DNA of 59,461 nucleotides from positions 1-59,461 of the forward strand of contig JAFSLL010000201.1 of the NCBI GenBank assembly GCA_017448455.1, written 5' to 3'. Position numbers and translations under genes: made by a program. This document shows positions 32,865 through 41,350 of this stretch, one piece after another (position 1 is the stretch's first letter; each line of letters starts with the position of its first letter). Below the pieces are notes generated by a model, which saw only the letters and a program-made list of their open reading frames with translations, had not been told where the DNA came from and did no database searches. The stretch comes from Oscillospiraceae bacterium (GTDB lineage Bacteria > Bacillota > Clostridia > Oscillospirales > Oscillospiraceae).

Positions 32865-34213
32865 TCGTTTTCTCCGTTCTCTGCCTCAGGCGCCTCAGCA
32901 GACTCCGGAACGGACGCCGTTTCCTTCACGGCGGGCAGCACGTCTTCCATCGTTTCATCGATGGCCTCTGCGCCTTCCGACGCCAGCGCGGCCGCGAGCG
33001 TCGCCTCTTCCGCGTTCTCCGGATTGGTAAAGCGATCCGGCACATAGGCACGGCCGCGGGCATAACGCCGGTTGCCGACCTGGGAAGCGGGCTTCTCCTG
33101 CTCCTTCACGCCGAGGCGTTCTCTGCGGGCGGCGCGTTCCGCCCTCTCCAGTGCGGCTTTGCGCTCATCGCTTTTCTGCTTTTCATTGGCCTGAATTTTC
33201 TTTTTGCTGGTATTCGCGTTCTTTTCCGTTTTCCCTTCGGCGCGGAGACGCTCGGTCTCTTCACGCTGCTTTTCCAGTTCCCATTCTCTGGCGTTCCGCG
33301 CGGCGATCTTGTCCGCGTCCTCGATATCCAGCTGACGCTTGTAGTACTTGGTCAGGATGTAGTCACGCGCCATGCCGAAAACGGAGTTGGCAATCCAGTA
33401 GACACCCATCGCCGCCGGCATGATAAAGCAGATCCAGATGCTCATCAGGGGCATCATCAGGTTCATGCTCTTCATCGTCGCGGCGCTCTGCGCGTCCTGC
33501 GCGGTCTGCGGGTTGCTCGCGCTGCTGACCTTCATGGACAGCCAGGAGAGGCCCGCCGAGATGAACGGGATCAGGAACAGGCCCAGCGCCGGCAGCCAGA
33601 CATGTACGTCGCTCCAGTCAGTGCTGGTGAAAAAGTTCCACTGCGGCTGGTCGCCCAGATTCAGGCCGAGGAAGGAGAAGTCAATGTCCAGCAGATTCGG
33701 GTCCAGGACATCCTTGAGCCCGGACTGGACAAGATTCCAGTTCTCATGCACCAGCTTGGTCAGCTTGATTTCCACGTAAGCGTCCGCACGCTCGGGGATC
33801 ACATACAGTCCCTGTTCGACGAAGAAGTTCTGCAGGGTTGTGACAAAATCCTCCGCAACAAACATCATTCTGGTCAGCGGCTGACGGATGACGCTGTAGA
33901 GGGCGATCAGGATCGGAAAGGGGATCAGGGACCACAGGCAGCCGGACATGGGGTTGACGCCCTCCTCGCGGTAGAGCTTCTGCATCTCCTCGTTCAGCTT
34001 CTGCGGGTTCCCTTCGTGGCGGCGCTGCAGCTCCTGAATTCTGGGCTGCAGACGTGTGGAACGCATCATGCTCTTCTTGCTCTTGGCCATAAACGGCGCA
34101 AGAATGAGGTTGACCGCCAGGGCGAAGAGGATGATTGCCAAACCATAGCTTCCGGTCAGGTTATAGAGCCAGATCATCAGCCAGGCAAAGGGTCTAGTAA
34201 TGGTCTTCCACAT
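32861..34213 (-). CDS. yidC: Membrane protein insertase YidC (Oxa1 type)
   Basis: YidC inserts membrane proteins with or without Sec. The 450-residue protein has the first transmembrane helix at about 20-42 (SYGLAIILFALAVNLILAPF), the conserved KMMRSTRLQPRIQELQRR cytoplasmic hairpin, NPMSGCLWSLIPFPILIALY, and later helices near residues 205-290. The C-terminal 150 residues are a long charged, low-complexity tail, unusually long for this type and probably ribosome-facing. No signal lipobox is visible. It lies between yidD and khpB. Confidence 0.95.
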   Translation of the reverse strand: MWKTITRPFAWLMIWLYNLTGSYGLAIILFALAVNLILAPFMAKSKKSMMRSTRLQPRIQELQRRHEGNPQKLNEEMQKLYREEGVNPMSGCLWSLIPFPILIALYSVIRQPLTRMMFVAEDFVTTLQNFFVEQGLYVIPERADAYVEIKLTKLVHENWNLVQSGLKDVLDPNLLDIDFSFLGLNLGDQPQWNFFTSTDWSDVHVWLPALGLFLIPFISAGLSWLSMKVSSASNPQTAQDAQSAATMKSMNLMMPLMSIWICFIMPAAMGVYWIANSVFGMARDYILTKYYKRQLDIEDADKIAARNAREWELEKQREETERLRAEGKTEKNANTSKKKIQANEKQKSDERKAALERAERAARRERLGVKEQEKPASQVGNRRYARGRAYVPDRFTNPENAEEATLAAALASEGAEAIDETMEDVLPAVKETASVPESAEAPEAENGENE

Positions 34214-34241
34214 ATCGTTTCCTCAAATCTTCCCGGTTCGC

Positions 34242-34460
34242 TCAGGGAACCGGATCATAATAGGGGTGCTTCCCGTGATAAAAGGGATGGCACCGGCATA
34301 CGCGCTTCAGGGCAAGCCATCCGCCCTTCAGGGCGCCGTATTTTTCAACGGCCTCCAGCGCGTACTGCGAACAGGTCGGCATAAAGCGGCAGCAGGGAGG
34401 ACGGTTCGGAGAAATATACTTTCGGTAAAAGCGGATCAGCCAGAGAAGAAGCTGTTTCAT
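34242..34460 (-). CDS. yidD: Membrane protein insertion efficiency factor YidD
   Basis: A 72-residue protein of the YidD family that assists YidC. It has the standard [31 protein letters not shown] block and ends with CRCHPF..GHP-type residues. Its ATG overlaps the rnpA stop by 4 bases, so the two are coupled. yidC follows after 28 bases. Confidence 0.95.
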   Translation of the reverse strand: MKQLLLWLIRFYRKYISPNRPPCCRFMPTCSQYALEAVEKYGALKGGWLALKRVCRCHPFYHGKHPYYDPVP

Positions 34461-34813
34461 TCACTCACGTCCTTTACAGTCAGGTGGAGCTGCTCAAAGC
34501 AGCGCAGGACATCTTCTTCCAGTTTCCGGTATTCCGAATCCACCGCGCGCGTCCGCGCGACAACAATGAGATCATAGCCCTGGCGAAACTGTGGGCTGTT
34601 CAGCCGGACAATTTCCCGCAGACGGCGTCGGACCCGGTTGCGGACAACCGCATGCCCCAGCTTCTTGGATACGGTAAATCCGGTCCGGTTCACACCGAGC
34701 CGGTTCTTCCGGCAGTACACCACCACGCGCGGACTGGCCGCGCTCTTGCCGCGGGCATACACCCGGCGGAAATCACTGTTTCGTTTTAAGCTGCTCTCGG
34801 GATTCAAGAACAC
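34457..34813 (-). CDS. rnpA: Ribonuclease P protein component
   Basis: The 118-residue protein subunit of RNase P, which helps the catalytic RNA cleave tRNA leaders. It starts with [13 protein letters not shown] and has [23 protein letters not shown], including the RNR motif, then [11 protein letters not shown]. It sits in the universal rpmH-rnpA-yidD-yidC order, 96 bases after rpmH. Confidence 0.96.
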   Translation of the reverse strand: MFLNPESSLKRNSDFRRVYARGKSAASPRVVVYCRKNRLGVNRTGFTVSKKLGHAVVRNRVRRRLREIVRLNSPQFRQGYDLIVVARTRAVDSEYRKLEEDVLRCFEQLHLTVKDVSE

Positions 34814-34909
34814 TCACTCCCACAGATGCCGAAAACACCAAAAGGGCGGACTGCGCCGCCCTGTGAAGCACTTCCGGCTGCCCCATTCCTGCTCCTCAAG
34901 GCCTTTCCA

Positions 34910-35044
34910 TCAGGCACTGAGTTTCGCTCTGCCTTTTGCTCTGCGGCGGGCAAGAACCTTGCGGCCGTTGGCGGTACGCATTCTCTTGCGGAAGCCGTGC
35001 TCTTTGCTGCGCTGGCGTTTTTTGGGCTGATAGGTACGAAGCAT
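34910..35044 (-). CDS. rpmH: 50S ribosomal protein L34
   Basis: A 44-residue basic protein: [20 protein letters not shown] and onward to [18 protein letters not shown]-type ending, standard for L34. ATG 35042-35044 follows AAAGGAG by 9 bases. It is normally next to dnaA and the origin, but galU lies upstream here, so the origin is elsewhere. Confidence 0.97.
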   Translation of the reverse strand: MLRTYQPKKRQRSKEHGFRKRMRTANGRKVLARRRAKGRAKLSA

Positions 35045-35138
35045 TTGTCTGCACTCCTTTCAAACATGATACTCAACATCACCCATCCCGGCCGGGGAAG
35101 CCCCATGCGGGTTTTCAGGGTGACGCAGTTGACAAAAC

Positions 35139-35168
35139 AGGCACTCGACGAACACACGTCGAGTGCCT
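35139..35168. terminator. Palindrome overlapping the rpmH start site, likely galU terminator
   Basis: Two perfect 12-base arms, AGGCACTCGACG and CGTCGAGTGCCT, around a 6-base loop. On the minus strand it is followed by GTTTTGTC, so transcripts coming from galU would form a full terminator hairpin. The rpmH promoter abuts it, so rpmH transcripts start inside the first arm and lack several pairs. An operator role is the alternative. Confidence 0.6.
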
Positions 35169-35198
35169 ATTATAGCGTATCGTTCGGAGGGATGTCAA
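35169..35198 (-). promoter_or_regulatory. Promoter of the rpmH operon
   Basis: Minus-strand TTGACA (35193-35198), 18-base spacer, TATAAT (35169-35174), both perfect boxes. It directly adjoins the palindrome. Confidence 0.85.
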
Positions 35199-35214
35199 CA
35201 CATTTTTCCCGCAG

Positions 35215-36090
35215 TCAGCGGAGTATTTCGGCTTTTTGGATGATGAAGTCTCTCAGCCACTCGCCCGCTTCTTCATTGAGCAGCGCAAAGTCAATAATCG
35301 CTTCCAGATATCCCTTCAGGTTACCGGTGTCATAGCGGCGGCCTTCAAAGTCAACACCGCACATTTTCTCGTGCCGCACCAGCTCCTTCATGCCGTCGGT
35401 CAGCTGGATCTCATTGTTGCGGCCCGGAGCGGTGTTCTCCAGAATGTCGAAAATTGCCGGGGTCAGGACATAGCGGCCGAGGATCGCGTAATTGGAAAAC
35501 TTTTCGCTCAGGGTCGGCTTTTCGTTCATGTCGGTGATCCGGTACACCCGGTCGGAGAGCTTCTCCGTCATCAGCACGGAGGAATACTTGACGATCAGCT
35601 CATCGGGAACCTCATGGATGGCAACCGCGCTGCAGTCGTTCGCTTCCGAAGCCTCCACCAGCTGCTTGAGCACCGGCTTCTGCCCGAGCATGATATCGTC
35701 TCCCAGCAGGACGGCGAAGGGCTCGTCCCCGACGAAGCTCCTGGCGCGCCAGACCGCGTGGCCCAGTCCCTTGGTCTCCTTCTGGCGCAGGAAAAGCACA
35801 TCCGCCATGTCCGCGACCGCCCGGATGGTCCTGGCTTCCTTCTCCTTTCCGTCCTGGAGAAGACGCTCTTCCAGGTCCGGCGCGTAGTCAAAGTAGTCCT
35901 CGATCGGAGATTTGCCGCGGTTGGTGATGATCAGGATCTGTTCCACGCCCGCGGCAACCGCCTCTTCCACGATGTACTGCAGAACAGGCTTGTCCACCAG
36001 CGGCAGCATTTCCTTGGGAATGCTCTTGGTGTTGGGCAGCAGGCGCGTGCCGAGGCCGGCGGCGGGGATAATCGCTTTTCTGACTTTCAT
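35215..36090 (-). CDS. galU: UTP-glucose-1-phosphate uridylyltransferase
   Basis: GalU makes UDP-glucose for glycolipids, polysaccharides and wall polymers. The 291-residue protein starts MKVRKAIIPAAGLGTRLLPNTKSIPKEMLP, the nucleotide-binding signature, and has PFAVLLGDDIM (the metal Asp) and an RYDTGNLKGYLEA block. The start is ATG 36088-36090; the frame is open far upstream but overlaps queH. It begins 22 bases after queH. Confidence 0.95.
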   Translation of the reverse strand: MKVRKAIIPAAGLGTRLLPNTKSIPKEMLPLVDKPVLQYIVEEAVAAGVEQILIITNRGKSPIEDYFDYAPDLEERLLQDGKEKEARTIRAVADMADVLFLRQKETKGLGHAVWRARSFVGDEPFAVLLGDDIMLGQKPVLKQLVEASEANDCSAVAIHEVPDELIVKYSSVLMTEKLSDRVYRITDMNEKPTLSEKFSNYAILGRYVLTPAIFDILENTAPGRNNEIQLTDGMKELVRHEKMCGVDFEGRRYDTGNLKGYLEAIIDFALLNEEAGEWLRDFIIQKAEILR

Positions 36091-36112
36091 GCATAGCACC
36101 TCATTGTTACTT

Positions 36113-36754
36113 TCATTCTTTCTGATCACGGACAGAATACTCGCATCCGCAGTAGTTCTGCCGGTAGATTCCATATTGTTCGCAGAGCTGTTTGGAACGC
36201 AGCTCCCTGCCTCGCTTCTTAAACTCGGACGGCAGCCAGGCAACGCCGAATTCCTCCGCAAAGCGTTCGCCAAGCGCGTTGATGCGAACCGGGTCCTTGT
36301 GCCGCGACAGGGTCAGCGTGCTGCAGAAGCAGTCAAACCCGCCTTCCGCGGCAATTCTCGCCGCCTCCCGCAGCCGCAGGCGAAAGCACTCCGTACAGCG
36401 CTTTCCGCCCTCCGGTTCCCGCTCCAGGCCGCGAACCGCCTCATACCAGGCTTCGCTGTTCCTCGGAACCTGCATGACAGGAACCTTTTCCCGCAGACCC
36501 GCTCTTTCGAGAAGCTGCAGCTGCGCCTGCAGCCGCCGGTCAAATTCCTCCTGCGGATAGATGTTCGGATTGTACCAGAGCAGCGTCACGCGGTAATACT
36601 GCGTCAGATACTCCAGCACGGAGCTGGAGCATGGCCCGCAGCAGCTGTGCAGCAGGAGCCGCGGCCGGGTCTTTCCCTGCCGGCGGATGATTTCATCCAG
36701 CTCCTGCTGATAATTTCTCTTCGCTTCTGTGTCGGCCGGTTTTTCAGAGCGCAA
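36113..36754 (-). CDS. queH: Epoxyqueuosine reductase QueH
   Basis: QueH performs the last step in queuosine tRNA modification, reducing epoxyqueuosine. It has the expected cysteine pairs: LLHSCCGPCSSSVL near the start, KRCTECFRLRL in the middle and YCGCEYS at the end, which hold an iron-sulfur cluster and metal. The start is uncertain. ATG 36799 would overlap the Hpt gene by 56 bases, while TTG 36754 follows GAGGG at a good distance and overlaps by 11 bases, so I use TTG. Confidence 0.9.
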   Translation of the reverse strand: MRSEKPADTEAKRNYQQELDEIIRRQGKTRPRLLLHSCCGPCSSSVLEYLTQYYRVTLLWYNPNIYPQEEFDRRLQAQLQLLERAGLREKVPVMQVPRNSEAWYEAVRGLEREPEGGKRCTECFRLRLREAARIAAEGGFDCFCSTLTLSRHKDPVRINALGERFAEEFGVAWLPSEFKKRGRELRSKQLCEQYGIYRQNYCGCEYSVRDQKE

Positions 36755-37079
36755 GAAGCCGATCCCTCGCTTCCAGAATGCGGCGCACATACGCGGCATA
36801 ATCCGCTTCCGCGTGGCCGCGCAGCAGCTCTGTCACCTCCGCCGCCGGTTCGAAAACCGGGGTCAGGGCGAGGTTTCCGATCATCCCTTTCAGCGCGTGA
36901 GCGGCTTCAAACGCCGCTGTCAGATCGCCGCTGTCCACCGCCGCGCGCAGCCTGTCAAAGTTGGCGTCGTTCAGCGCCATGCCGACAAGCCGCAGGTAAA
37001 AGGCCTCGTTATTCATGCAGCGGCCCAGACCTTCTTCCGTCTTCACGCCGTTTTCTTTCAAGGCTTCCACTGTAATCAT
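36744..37079 (-). CDS. Stand-alone Hpt (histidine phosphotransfer) protein
   Basis: A 111-residue helical protein with the Hpt signature AHALKGMIGNLAL, whose His relays phosphate between a sensor kinase and a response regulator. It has no other domain and no kinase or receiver gene beside it; partners must be encoded elsewhere. It is the last gene of the run that also holds the BTAD regulator and the pilus-like genes, so it may link them to a phosphorelay. The start is ATG 37079. Confidence 0.82.
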   Translation of the reverse strand: MITVEALKENGVKTEEGLGRCMNNEAFYLRLVGMALNDANFDRLRAAVDSGDLTAAFEAAHALKGMIGNLALTPVFEPAAEVTELLRGHAEADYAAYVRRILEARDRLLAL

Positions 37080-37115
37080 TTCTCTGTCCCTCTGTCTCCC
37101 TGTTTACTTACTTCT

Positions 37116-37610
37116 TCACTCTGCGTCTTCTTCCGGGAACCATTCCGACAGCTCGTCGGATTCGGACTCGCTGACCTTGTCCACCGCACTTTCAATCAGC
37201 TTGATCATTTCCCAGACGGAGCGGAACTGAATGGTCTTGTCCTCTTCCATCCAGGTGATTCTCCCCTGCCAGCTGCTGTTCTGACGGTGCTGCACCCGGA
37301 TAATAAAGGTGCCGATGTCTCCGTGCCTGGATAACAGTTCGTCGTCTTTCATAATTCTTTTCCTTTCATGTACGAGTCTGGTCGGCTTTGGAATTTCGCC
37401 GAAACTTCTGTTGTTTGTTCCCGGATACGGAAACCGGAGCCAGTCATACAGCCGTTCCATCCGCAGGGTCATCTGGCCGATGCCTTCAAAGGGGACCGGG
37501 TCAAAGCTGTAGCTGTGATAGAAGACCCCGCCGAGCTCTCCCCCCCGGTTCACGTTTACGCAGAGCACCACCCCGTTCGGCGCTCCGATATACCACTGTG
37601 TTCTGCTCAC
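37116..37610 (-). CDS. Hypothetical protein of the pilus-like locus
   Basis: A 164-residue cytoplasmic protein I cannot assign. The first half has a compact beta-rich look (YIGAPNGVVLCVNVNRGGEL, then YPGTNNRSFGEIPKPTR). The second half (IGTFIIRVQHRQNSSWQGRITW to SVWEMIKLIESAV) looks like a small conserved domain seen near regulators in Bacillota, ending in a very acidic tail. A possible second start (Met, MKDDELLSRH) could make the C-terminal half alone. It overlaps the BTAD gene by 4 bases and is co-transcribed with it. Confidence 0.6.
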   Translation of the reverse strand: MSRTQWYIGAPNGVVLCVNVNRGGELGGVFYHSYSFDPVPFEGIGQMTLRMERLYDWLRFPYPGTNNRSFGEIPKPTRLVHERKRIMKDDELLSRHGDIGTFIIRVQHRQNSSWQGRITWMEEDKTIQFRSVWEMIKLIESAVDKVSESESDELSEWFPEEDAE

Positions 37611-38860
37611 GTCTGATTATCCCTCCGCATTCCGGCATCGGTCAGCTCCACCGTCGGAACCCAGAAGACGGAGTTGACGTAGTATTCGATCCTTGTTCTC
37701 TGTCTGCCGACAATAAAGCGCTCGTTGATTCTCTTCTGTACAATGCCGCAGTTCTCTCTGGTGGTGTTGACCAGCAGAGCAAGGAACTGTCCCTTGCCGT
37801 ACTGGCACATGGCGTCGCCGCGCCGGATGGAGCGGCGGACCGAATCTCCCATCCGTCTGGTCAGCTCTTCCAGCATGGGTCCGTCCCGCATGGGGTTCCC
37901 CTTGCCGTCGACCACCGTGCACAGCATCAGGTACACAGACTGGCCGCCGCGCTCCAGCATCCTCTCCACCATCCGGTAGATCCCGACAAAGACCGGATAG
38001 CTGCAGAGATAGCCGCCCGGGAAGGCATCGCTCTGGCCGGAGAGCTCGGACTGTATGATATCCAGCGCCGCATGCTGATGCTGCATGCCCGCGCCGAGCC
38101 GTTCCAGCTGCAGCATCATCTTCCGGGAGGGACGCAGTCCCTGTTCGTTGAAGTAGAACTGCACCGTATCGTCATAGAGTTTTCGCGCCTCGTCGTACCG
38201 GCCGAGCGACACCAGCGCCTCCATGGTCAGGGTTTCCCAGTCGGCCAGCGGGTCGATTCTGGCTGCCAGCAGCCCGATTTCCTCCAGCTGGAAGAAGTCC
38301 TGATGCTCCCGAAGCCGCTCCGCCGCGCGTTCAACCGCGTTGCAGAACATGCTCTTCAGGCGCCTTTCCTCCTGCGCGACCCAGATGGCTGCCGTCTGGG
38401 CCGGGAGGAACTCCCCTTCGTACCAGTGTACCGCATCCTGATACAGCGCCAGCTGCTCATCCGGGTCCTCCGCCTGCTCCGCCGCGCGATAGAGTTTCTC
38501 AAACTCGGTCGCGTCTTCCTGGAGAGGCAGCTCATCCGTCCAGTAAAACACGCCTTTTTTCTGAACGATGTAGTTGACCGGCGGAAGTCCTGCCTTCTGC
38601 AGTTTTTTCTTGGTGTTATAGATCACGCTCTGCAGGGCATGATGCACGTTGCTCATATCCCGCTCTTCAAAAAGAAGTTCCTCCAGCCGGTCGCGCGTCA
38701 CCCCTCTCTCCCGGTGATGGATCAGGATCTGCAGCAGGCTGGTCAGCTGGGATTCGCTCGCCTTGGAACCGCCGGCGATCAATTTCCCGTTCCAGCGTAC
38801 GGAAAAGCCGCCCAGCATGCGTACGTACAGGACATCCGGTTTCGTTTCCGTCATTTTCAT
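37607..38860 (-). CDS. BTAD/SARP-type regulator with degenerate GGDEF-like C-terminus
   Basis: A 417-residue regulator. Residues 8-105 are a winged-helix DNA-binding domain of the SARP type (VRMLGGFSVRWNGKLI ... TRDRLEELLFE ... VHHALQSVIYNTKKKL). Residues 115-250 are a TPR-like BTAD domain. The last roughly 160 residues resemble a GGDEF fold (YLMLCTVVDGKGN, LTRRMGDSVRRSIRRGDAMCQYGKGQFLALL) where GKGQF stands for GGDEF, so cyclase activity is unlikely. The start is ATG 38860 after GGGGTGATC. It lies 69 bases after pilT and probably controls this locus. Confidence 0.78.
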   Translation of the reverse strand: MKMTETKPDVLYVRMLGGFSVRWNGKLIAGGSKASESQLTSLLQILIHHRERGVTRDRLEELLFEERDMSNVHHALQSVIYNTKKKLQKAGLPPVNYIVQKKGVFYWTDELPLQEDATEFEKLYRAAEQAEDPDEQLALYQDAVHWYEGEFLPAQTAAIWVAQEERRLKSMFCNAVERAAERLREHQDFFQLEEIGLLAARIDPLADWETLTMEALVSLGRYDEARKLYDDTVQFYFNEQGLRPSRKMMLQLERLGAGMQHQHAALDIIQSELSGQSDAFPGGYLCSYPVFVGIYRMVERMLERGGQSVYLMLCTVVDGKGNPMRDGPMLEELTRRMGDSVRRSIRRGDAMCQYGKGQFLALLVNTTRENCGIVQKRINERFIVGRQRTRIEYYVNSVFWVPTVELTDAGMRRDNQT

Positions 38861-38929
38861 GGTGATCACCCCTTAAAGTGATATGGAACTGAATGGAATC
38901 CGGCTCCCGCCGGGGAAATGCCGTCCGGC

Positions 38930-39985
38930 TCAGGAGAGCCGCTTCGACATGTTCTCGTAATTGACGCAGGAGAGGAGGGCCGTATCTTTTGTAATTTTTC
39001 CCTCCCGATACAGTTTCAGGAGGCTGCCGTCCATCGTTCGCATCCCGTCCGCCGCGCCCGCCTGCATGGCGGACTCCAGCTGATGGAGCTTGTCCTCGCG
39101 GATCATGTTCTGGATGGCCGGTGTGGCTTTCATAATCTCAAACACCGCAATCTGTCCGCCGTCTACAGACGGCACCAGCTGCTGGCAGACCACGCCCTTC
39201 AGGATCTGTGCCAGCTGGATCTTGACCTGTTTCTGCTGGTTTGCCGGAAACACGTCGAGAATGCGGCTGATGGTGTTCGCCGCGCTGCTGGTATGGAGCG
39301 TACTGAGCAGCAGCACGCCGGTTTCCGCCGCGGTAATCGCCGCAGAGATCGTGTCGTAGTCACGCATCTCTCCCAGCAGGATGACATCCGGGCTCTCCCG
39401 GAGAGCGGATCGCAGGGATTCCAGATAGCCGGGCGTATCGATGGAGATCTCCCGCTGCGTGACGATGGATTTGTCATGCCGGTGGATGTATTCGATCGGA
39501 TCCTCCATCGTAATGATATGGCAGTCCCGGCTGCGGTTAATGCGGTCAATCATGCAGGCCAGTGTGGTCGATTTGCCCGTTCCGGCGGAACCGGTAATCA
39601 GGACCAGGCCCTTCTTATTGTCCGCCAGGGAGAGGACGCTCTCTGGGATGCCCAGCTGCACCGGATCCGGCAGGCCGAAGCGGATCACCCGGATGACAGC
39701 CGCCAGGGAGCCGCGCTGCCGGAACACGTTCACGCGAAAGCGCCCCAGATGCGGCACGGAGAAGGAGAAGTCGTCGTCGAGACCTCTCTCCAGCTGATAA
39801 CGCTCCCGATGGCTGAGTTCATAGATGGCATCCACGATCACCCGGATGTCATCGGGGCGCAGGAACGCCTCCGGCATCCGCTCCTGACGCCCGCCGCACT
39901 TGAATGTCACCGGCAGCCCGGCGATCAGGAACACGTCCGCCGCGTCCGAGACTATCGCGCGCTGTAAAATATCCAGAATTTCCAT
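38930..39985 (-). CDS. pilT: PilT-type retraction ATPase
   Basis: A 351-residue secretion/pilus ATPase. Walker A is GSAGTGKST (132-140), the Asp box is TMEDPIEYIH, Walker B is VILLGEMRD (201-209) and the His box is LLSTLHT. The retraction signature AIxNxIRE is present as AIQNMIREDKLHQLES, so this is PilT class rather than PilB or GspE. It is the only ATPase of the locus; no assembly ATPase is visible. It begins 15 bases after the small membrane gene 40001-40402. Confidence 0.92.
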   Translation of the reverse strand: MEILDILQRAIVSDAADVFLIAGLPVTFKCGGRQERMPEAFLRPDDIRVIVDAIYELSHRERYQLERGLDDDFSFSVPHLGRFRVNVFRQRGSLAAVIRVIRFGLPDPVQLGIPESVLSLADNKKGLVLITGSAGTGKSTTLACMIDRINRSRDCHIITMEDPIEYIHRHDKSIVTQREISIDTPGYLESLRSALRESPDVILLGEMRDYDTISAAITAAETGVLLLSTLHTSSAANTISRILDVFPANQQKQVKIQLAQILKGVVCQQLVPSVDGGQIAVFEIMKATPAIQNMIREDKLHQLESAMQAGAADGMRTMDGSLLKLYREGKITKDTALLSCVNYENMSKRLS

Positions 39986-40000
39986 ACTCTTCCTCCCCGC

Positions 40001-40402
40001 TCAGAAACTGCCGTCCCAGAGCTCGCCAAGGCTGTCGTTTTCCGCCCAGTCCTTCTCGATGCGCCAGGAGACGACCCGATAGCCCTTTTCCGCGTCCGGG
40101 ACAAAGCCGATATGCAGCTTCGTCTCTCCTTCGCCGAGCACCTCCCGGTATACCCCGTCCGCGCCGCGCTCCCAGCCCTCCAGGGCATAGTCCATGGGGT
40201 CGGTCATGCTCAGCTCCCGCAGGAAAGCCTGCCCCTGCATCTCCAGCGCGTAGCGCGCCGACACCGTCTCGGCGTATTTCTCCGCGAGCCGCAGATCCGC
40301 GCGCGCGGTGGTGAAGGTCAGGATGGCCAGCATGGTCAGGCAGATGCTGATCACAGCCAGCAGCAGCGCGAGCGGCCCCAGCCTGATCGGTACCTGTTTC
40401 AT
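40001..40402 (-). CDS. Small single-pass membrane protein of the pilus-like locus
   Basis: A 133-residue protein with one N-terminal helix (about 10-32, LALLLAVISICLTMLAILTF) and a mixed extracellular domain with Tyr/Trp-rich strands. The size and layout fit a minor pilin-like or pseudopilin-like role, but the helix begins after KQVPIRLGP and there is no GFTLIE-type cleavage site, so normal prepilin processing is not expected. It overlaps the next gene by 4 bases. Confidence 0.62.
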   Translation of the reverse strand: MKQVPIRLGPLALLLAVISICLTMLAILTFTTARADLRLAEKYAETVSARYALEMQGQAFLRELSMTDPMDYALEGWERGADGVYREVLGEGETKLHIGFVPDAEKGYRVVSWRIEKDWAENDSLGELWDGSF

Positions 40403-40848
40403 GCCTCCGCCTCCTGTCTGTACTTCGCCGTCTGCAGCGTATACACCGGCTCCTCCGCGGTCCCGGCATAGACCAGAATCCGCGCGTAGAACATGGTTCC
40501 CGGACCGGGCATCGGATCCGGCTGCCAGGTCAGCTCAACCCGGTAGATCCCGTCCGCTTCCGGGTTCAGATCCCGGTCATAAAAGGCCGTCACGCCTGCC
40601 GTGTCTTCCCTTGGAAACGCGTTTCCGTTTTCGTCCAGCAGCTGCAGCAGTGTTTCCGCTCCGTCGGCCGCGGCGAATTTTTCCGCGGCATTCCCTGCCA
40701 GCGTGACGGCATCCGTCAGGTGTTCCGCCGCGCTGCTCTGCGTCTGGGCGAGACCGAACACGCCGGTGAGCAGCAGGATCATCAGGATGAAGACGACAAC
40801 CAGGAGCATCGTCTCCAGATAGAAGGCTGTATTGTGACCACTTCTCAT
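40399..40848 (-). CDS. Divergent pseudopilin-like protein
   Basis: A 149-residue protein. After a short HNTAFYLE segment comes one long hydrophobic helix (MLLVVVFILMILLLTGVFGL), then a soluble domain. The AFYLE part, with Phe and Glu near the start of the helix, vaguely recalls the prepilin FTLIE pattern but the Gly before the Phe is missing and the Glu is one residue early, so I call it divergent. Overlaps with both neighbours (4 bases) mark a tight operon. Confidence 0.65.
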   Translation of the reverse strand: MRSGHNTAFYLETMLLVVVFILMILLLTGVFGLAQTQSSAAEHLTDAVTLAGNAAEKFAAADGAETLLQLLDENGNAFPREDTAGVTAFYDRDLNPEADGIYRVELTWQPDPMPGPGTMFYARILVYAGTAEEPVYTLQTAKYRQEAEA

Positions 40849-41312
40849 CCCGCTCCCTCCTCACCGCGCAGGCAGAGGAAGACACTGCCGCTGTCCGTCC
40901 TGACCGAAAGCGTCCCGTCTCCCGGAAGCACCGGTTCGAATATATCCGTCTCCCCGATCACCTGGGCATGCTCCGGCCGAAGCGCTTCCGCTTCTTCCGC
41001 ATAGTCCTCCAGGAGCTGCCCGTTCATGCAGTAGATTCGGAGCGCGTAACCGCTGTTTCCGTCCTTCAGGACAAGAACCGGTCCCGCAGCGGCGTCCTCC
41101 CGGAGCAGAACCGCACCGCGCTCATCACAGGCCTTTACCGTGGTAGAAAGGTAGGACAGGAGCGCACGGCTCTGCATATTCCCGCTCTGTCCGGAAACGG
41201 TCTTCCGGTAGCTTTTGGCGCCGAAAACCACAAGCAGAAGAAAACCTGCCAGAAACAGCGCGGCAATCCCGACGGTATACAGCCCCAGCGCGGAACGTTT
41301 TTCTTCTCTCAC
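40845..41312 (-). CDS. DUF4860-like small membrane protein
   Basis: A 155-residue protein with an N-terminal helix (LGLYTVGIAALFLAGFLLLVVFGA) and an extracellular domain ending in the SVFLCLRGEE strand. The sequence pattern, especially the helix and the SGNMQSRALLSYLSTTVKACDE segment, resembles the DUF4860 family of clostridial pilus-like loci; this rests on memory, not a search. No prepilin cleavage site is visible. It is coupled to the following gene. Confidence 0.62.
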   Translation of the reverse strand: MREEKRSALGLYTVGIAALFLAGFLLLVVFGAKSYRKTVSGQSGNMQSRALLSYLSTTVKACDERGAVLLREDAAAGPVLVLKDGNSGYALRIYCMNGQLLEDYAEEAEALRPEHAQVIGETDIFEPVLPGDGTLSVRTDSGSVFLCLRGEEGAG

Positions 41313-41350
41313 CGGACAGTCCTCCTTTCATGCCGTATTTCCGCCGCCGC

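Noticed and set aside
34910-35214. Replication origin next to rpmH
   Set aside because: No dnaA gene and no cluster of DnaA boxes; galU lies upstream instead.
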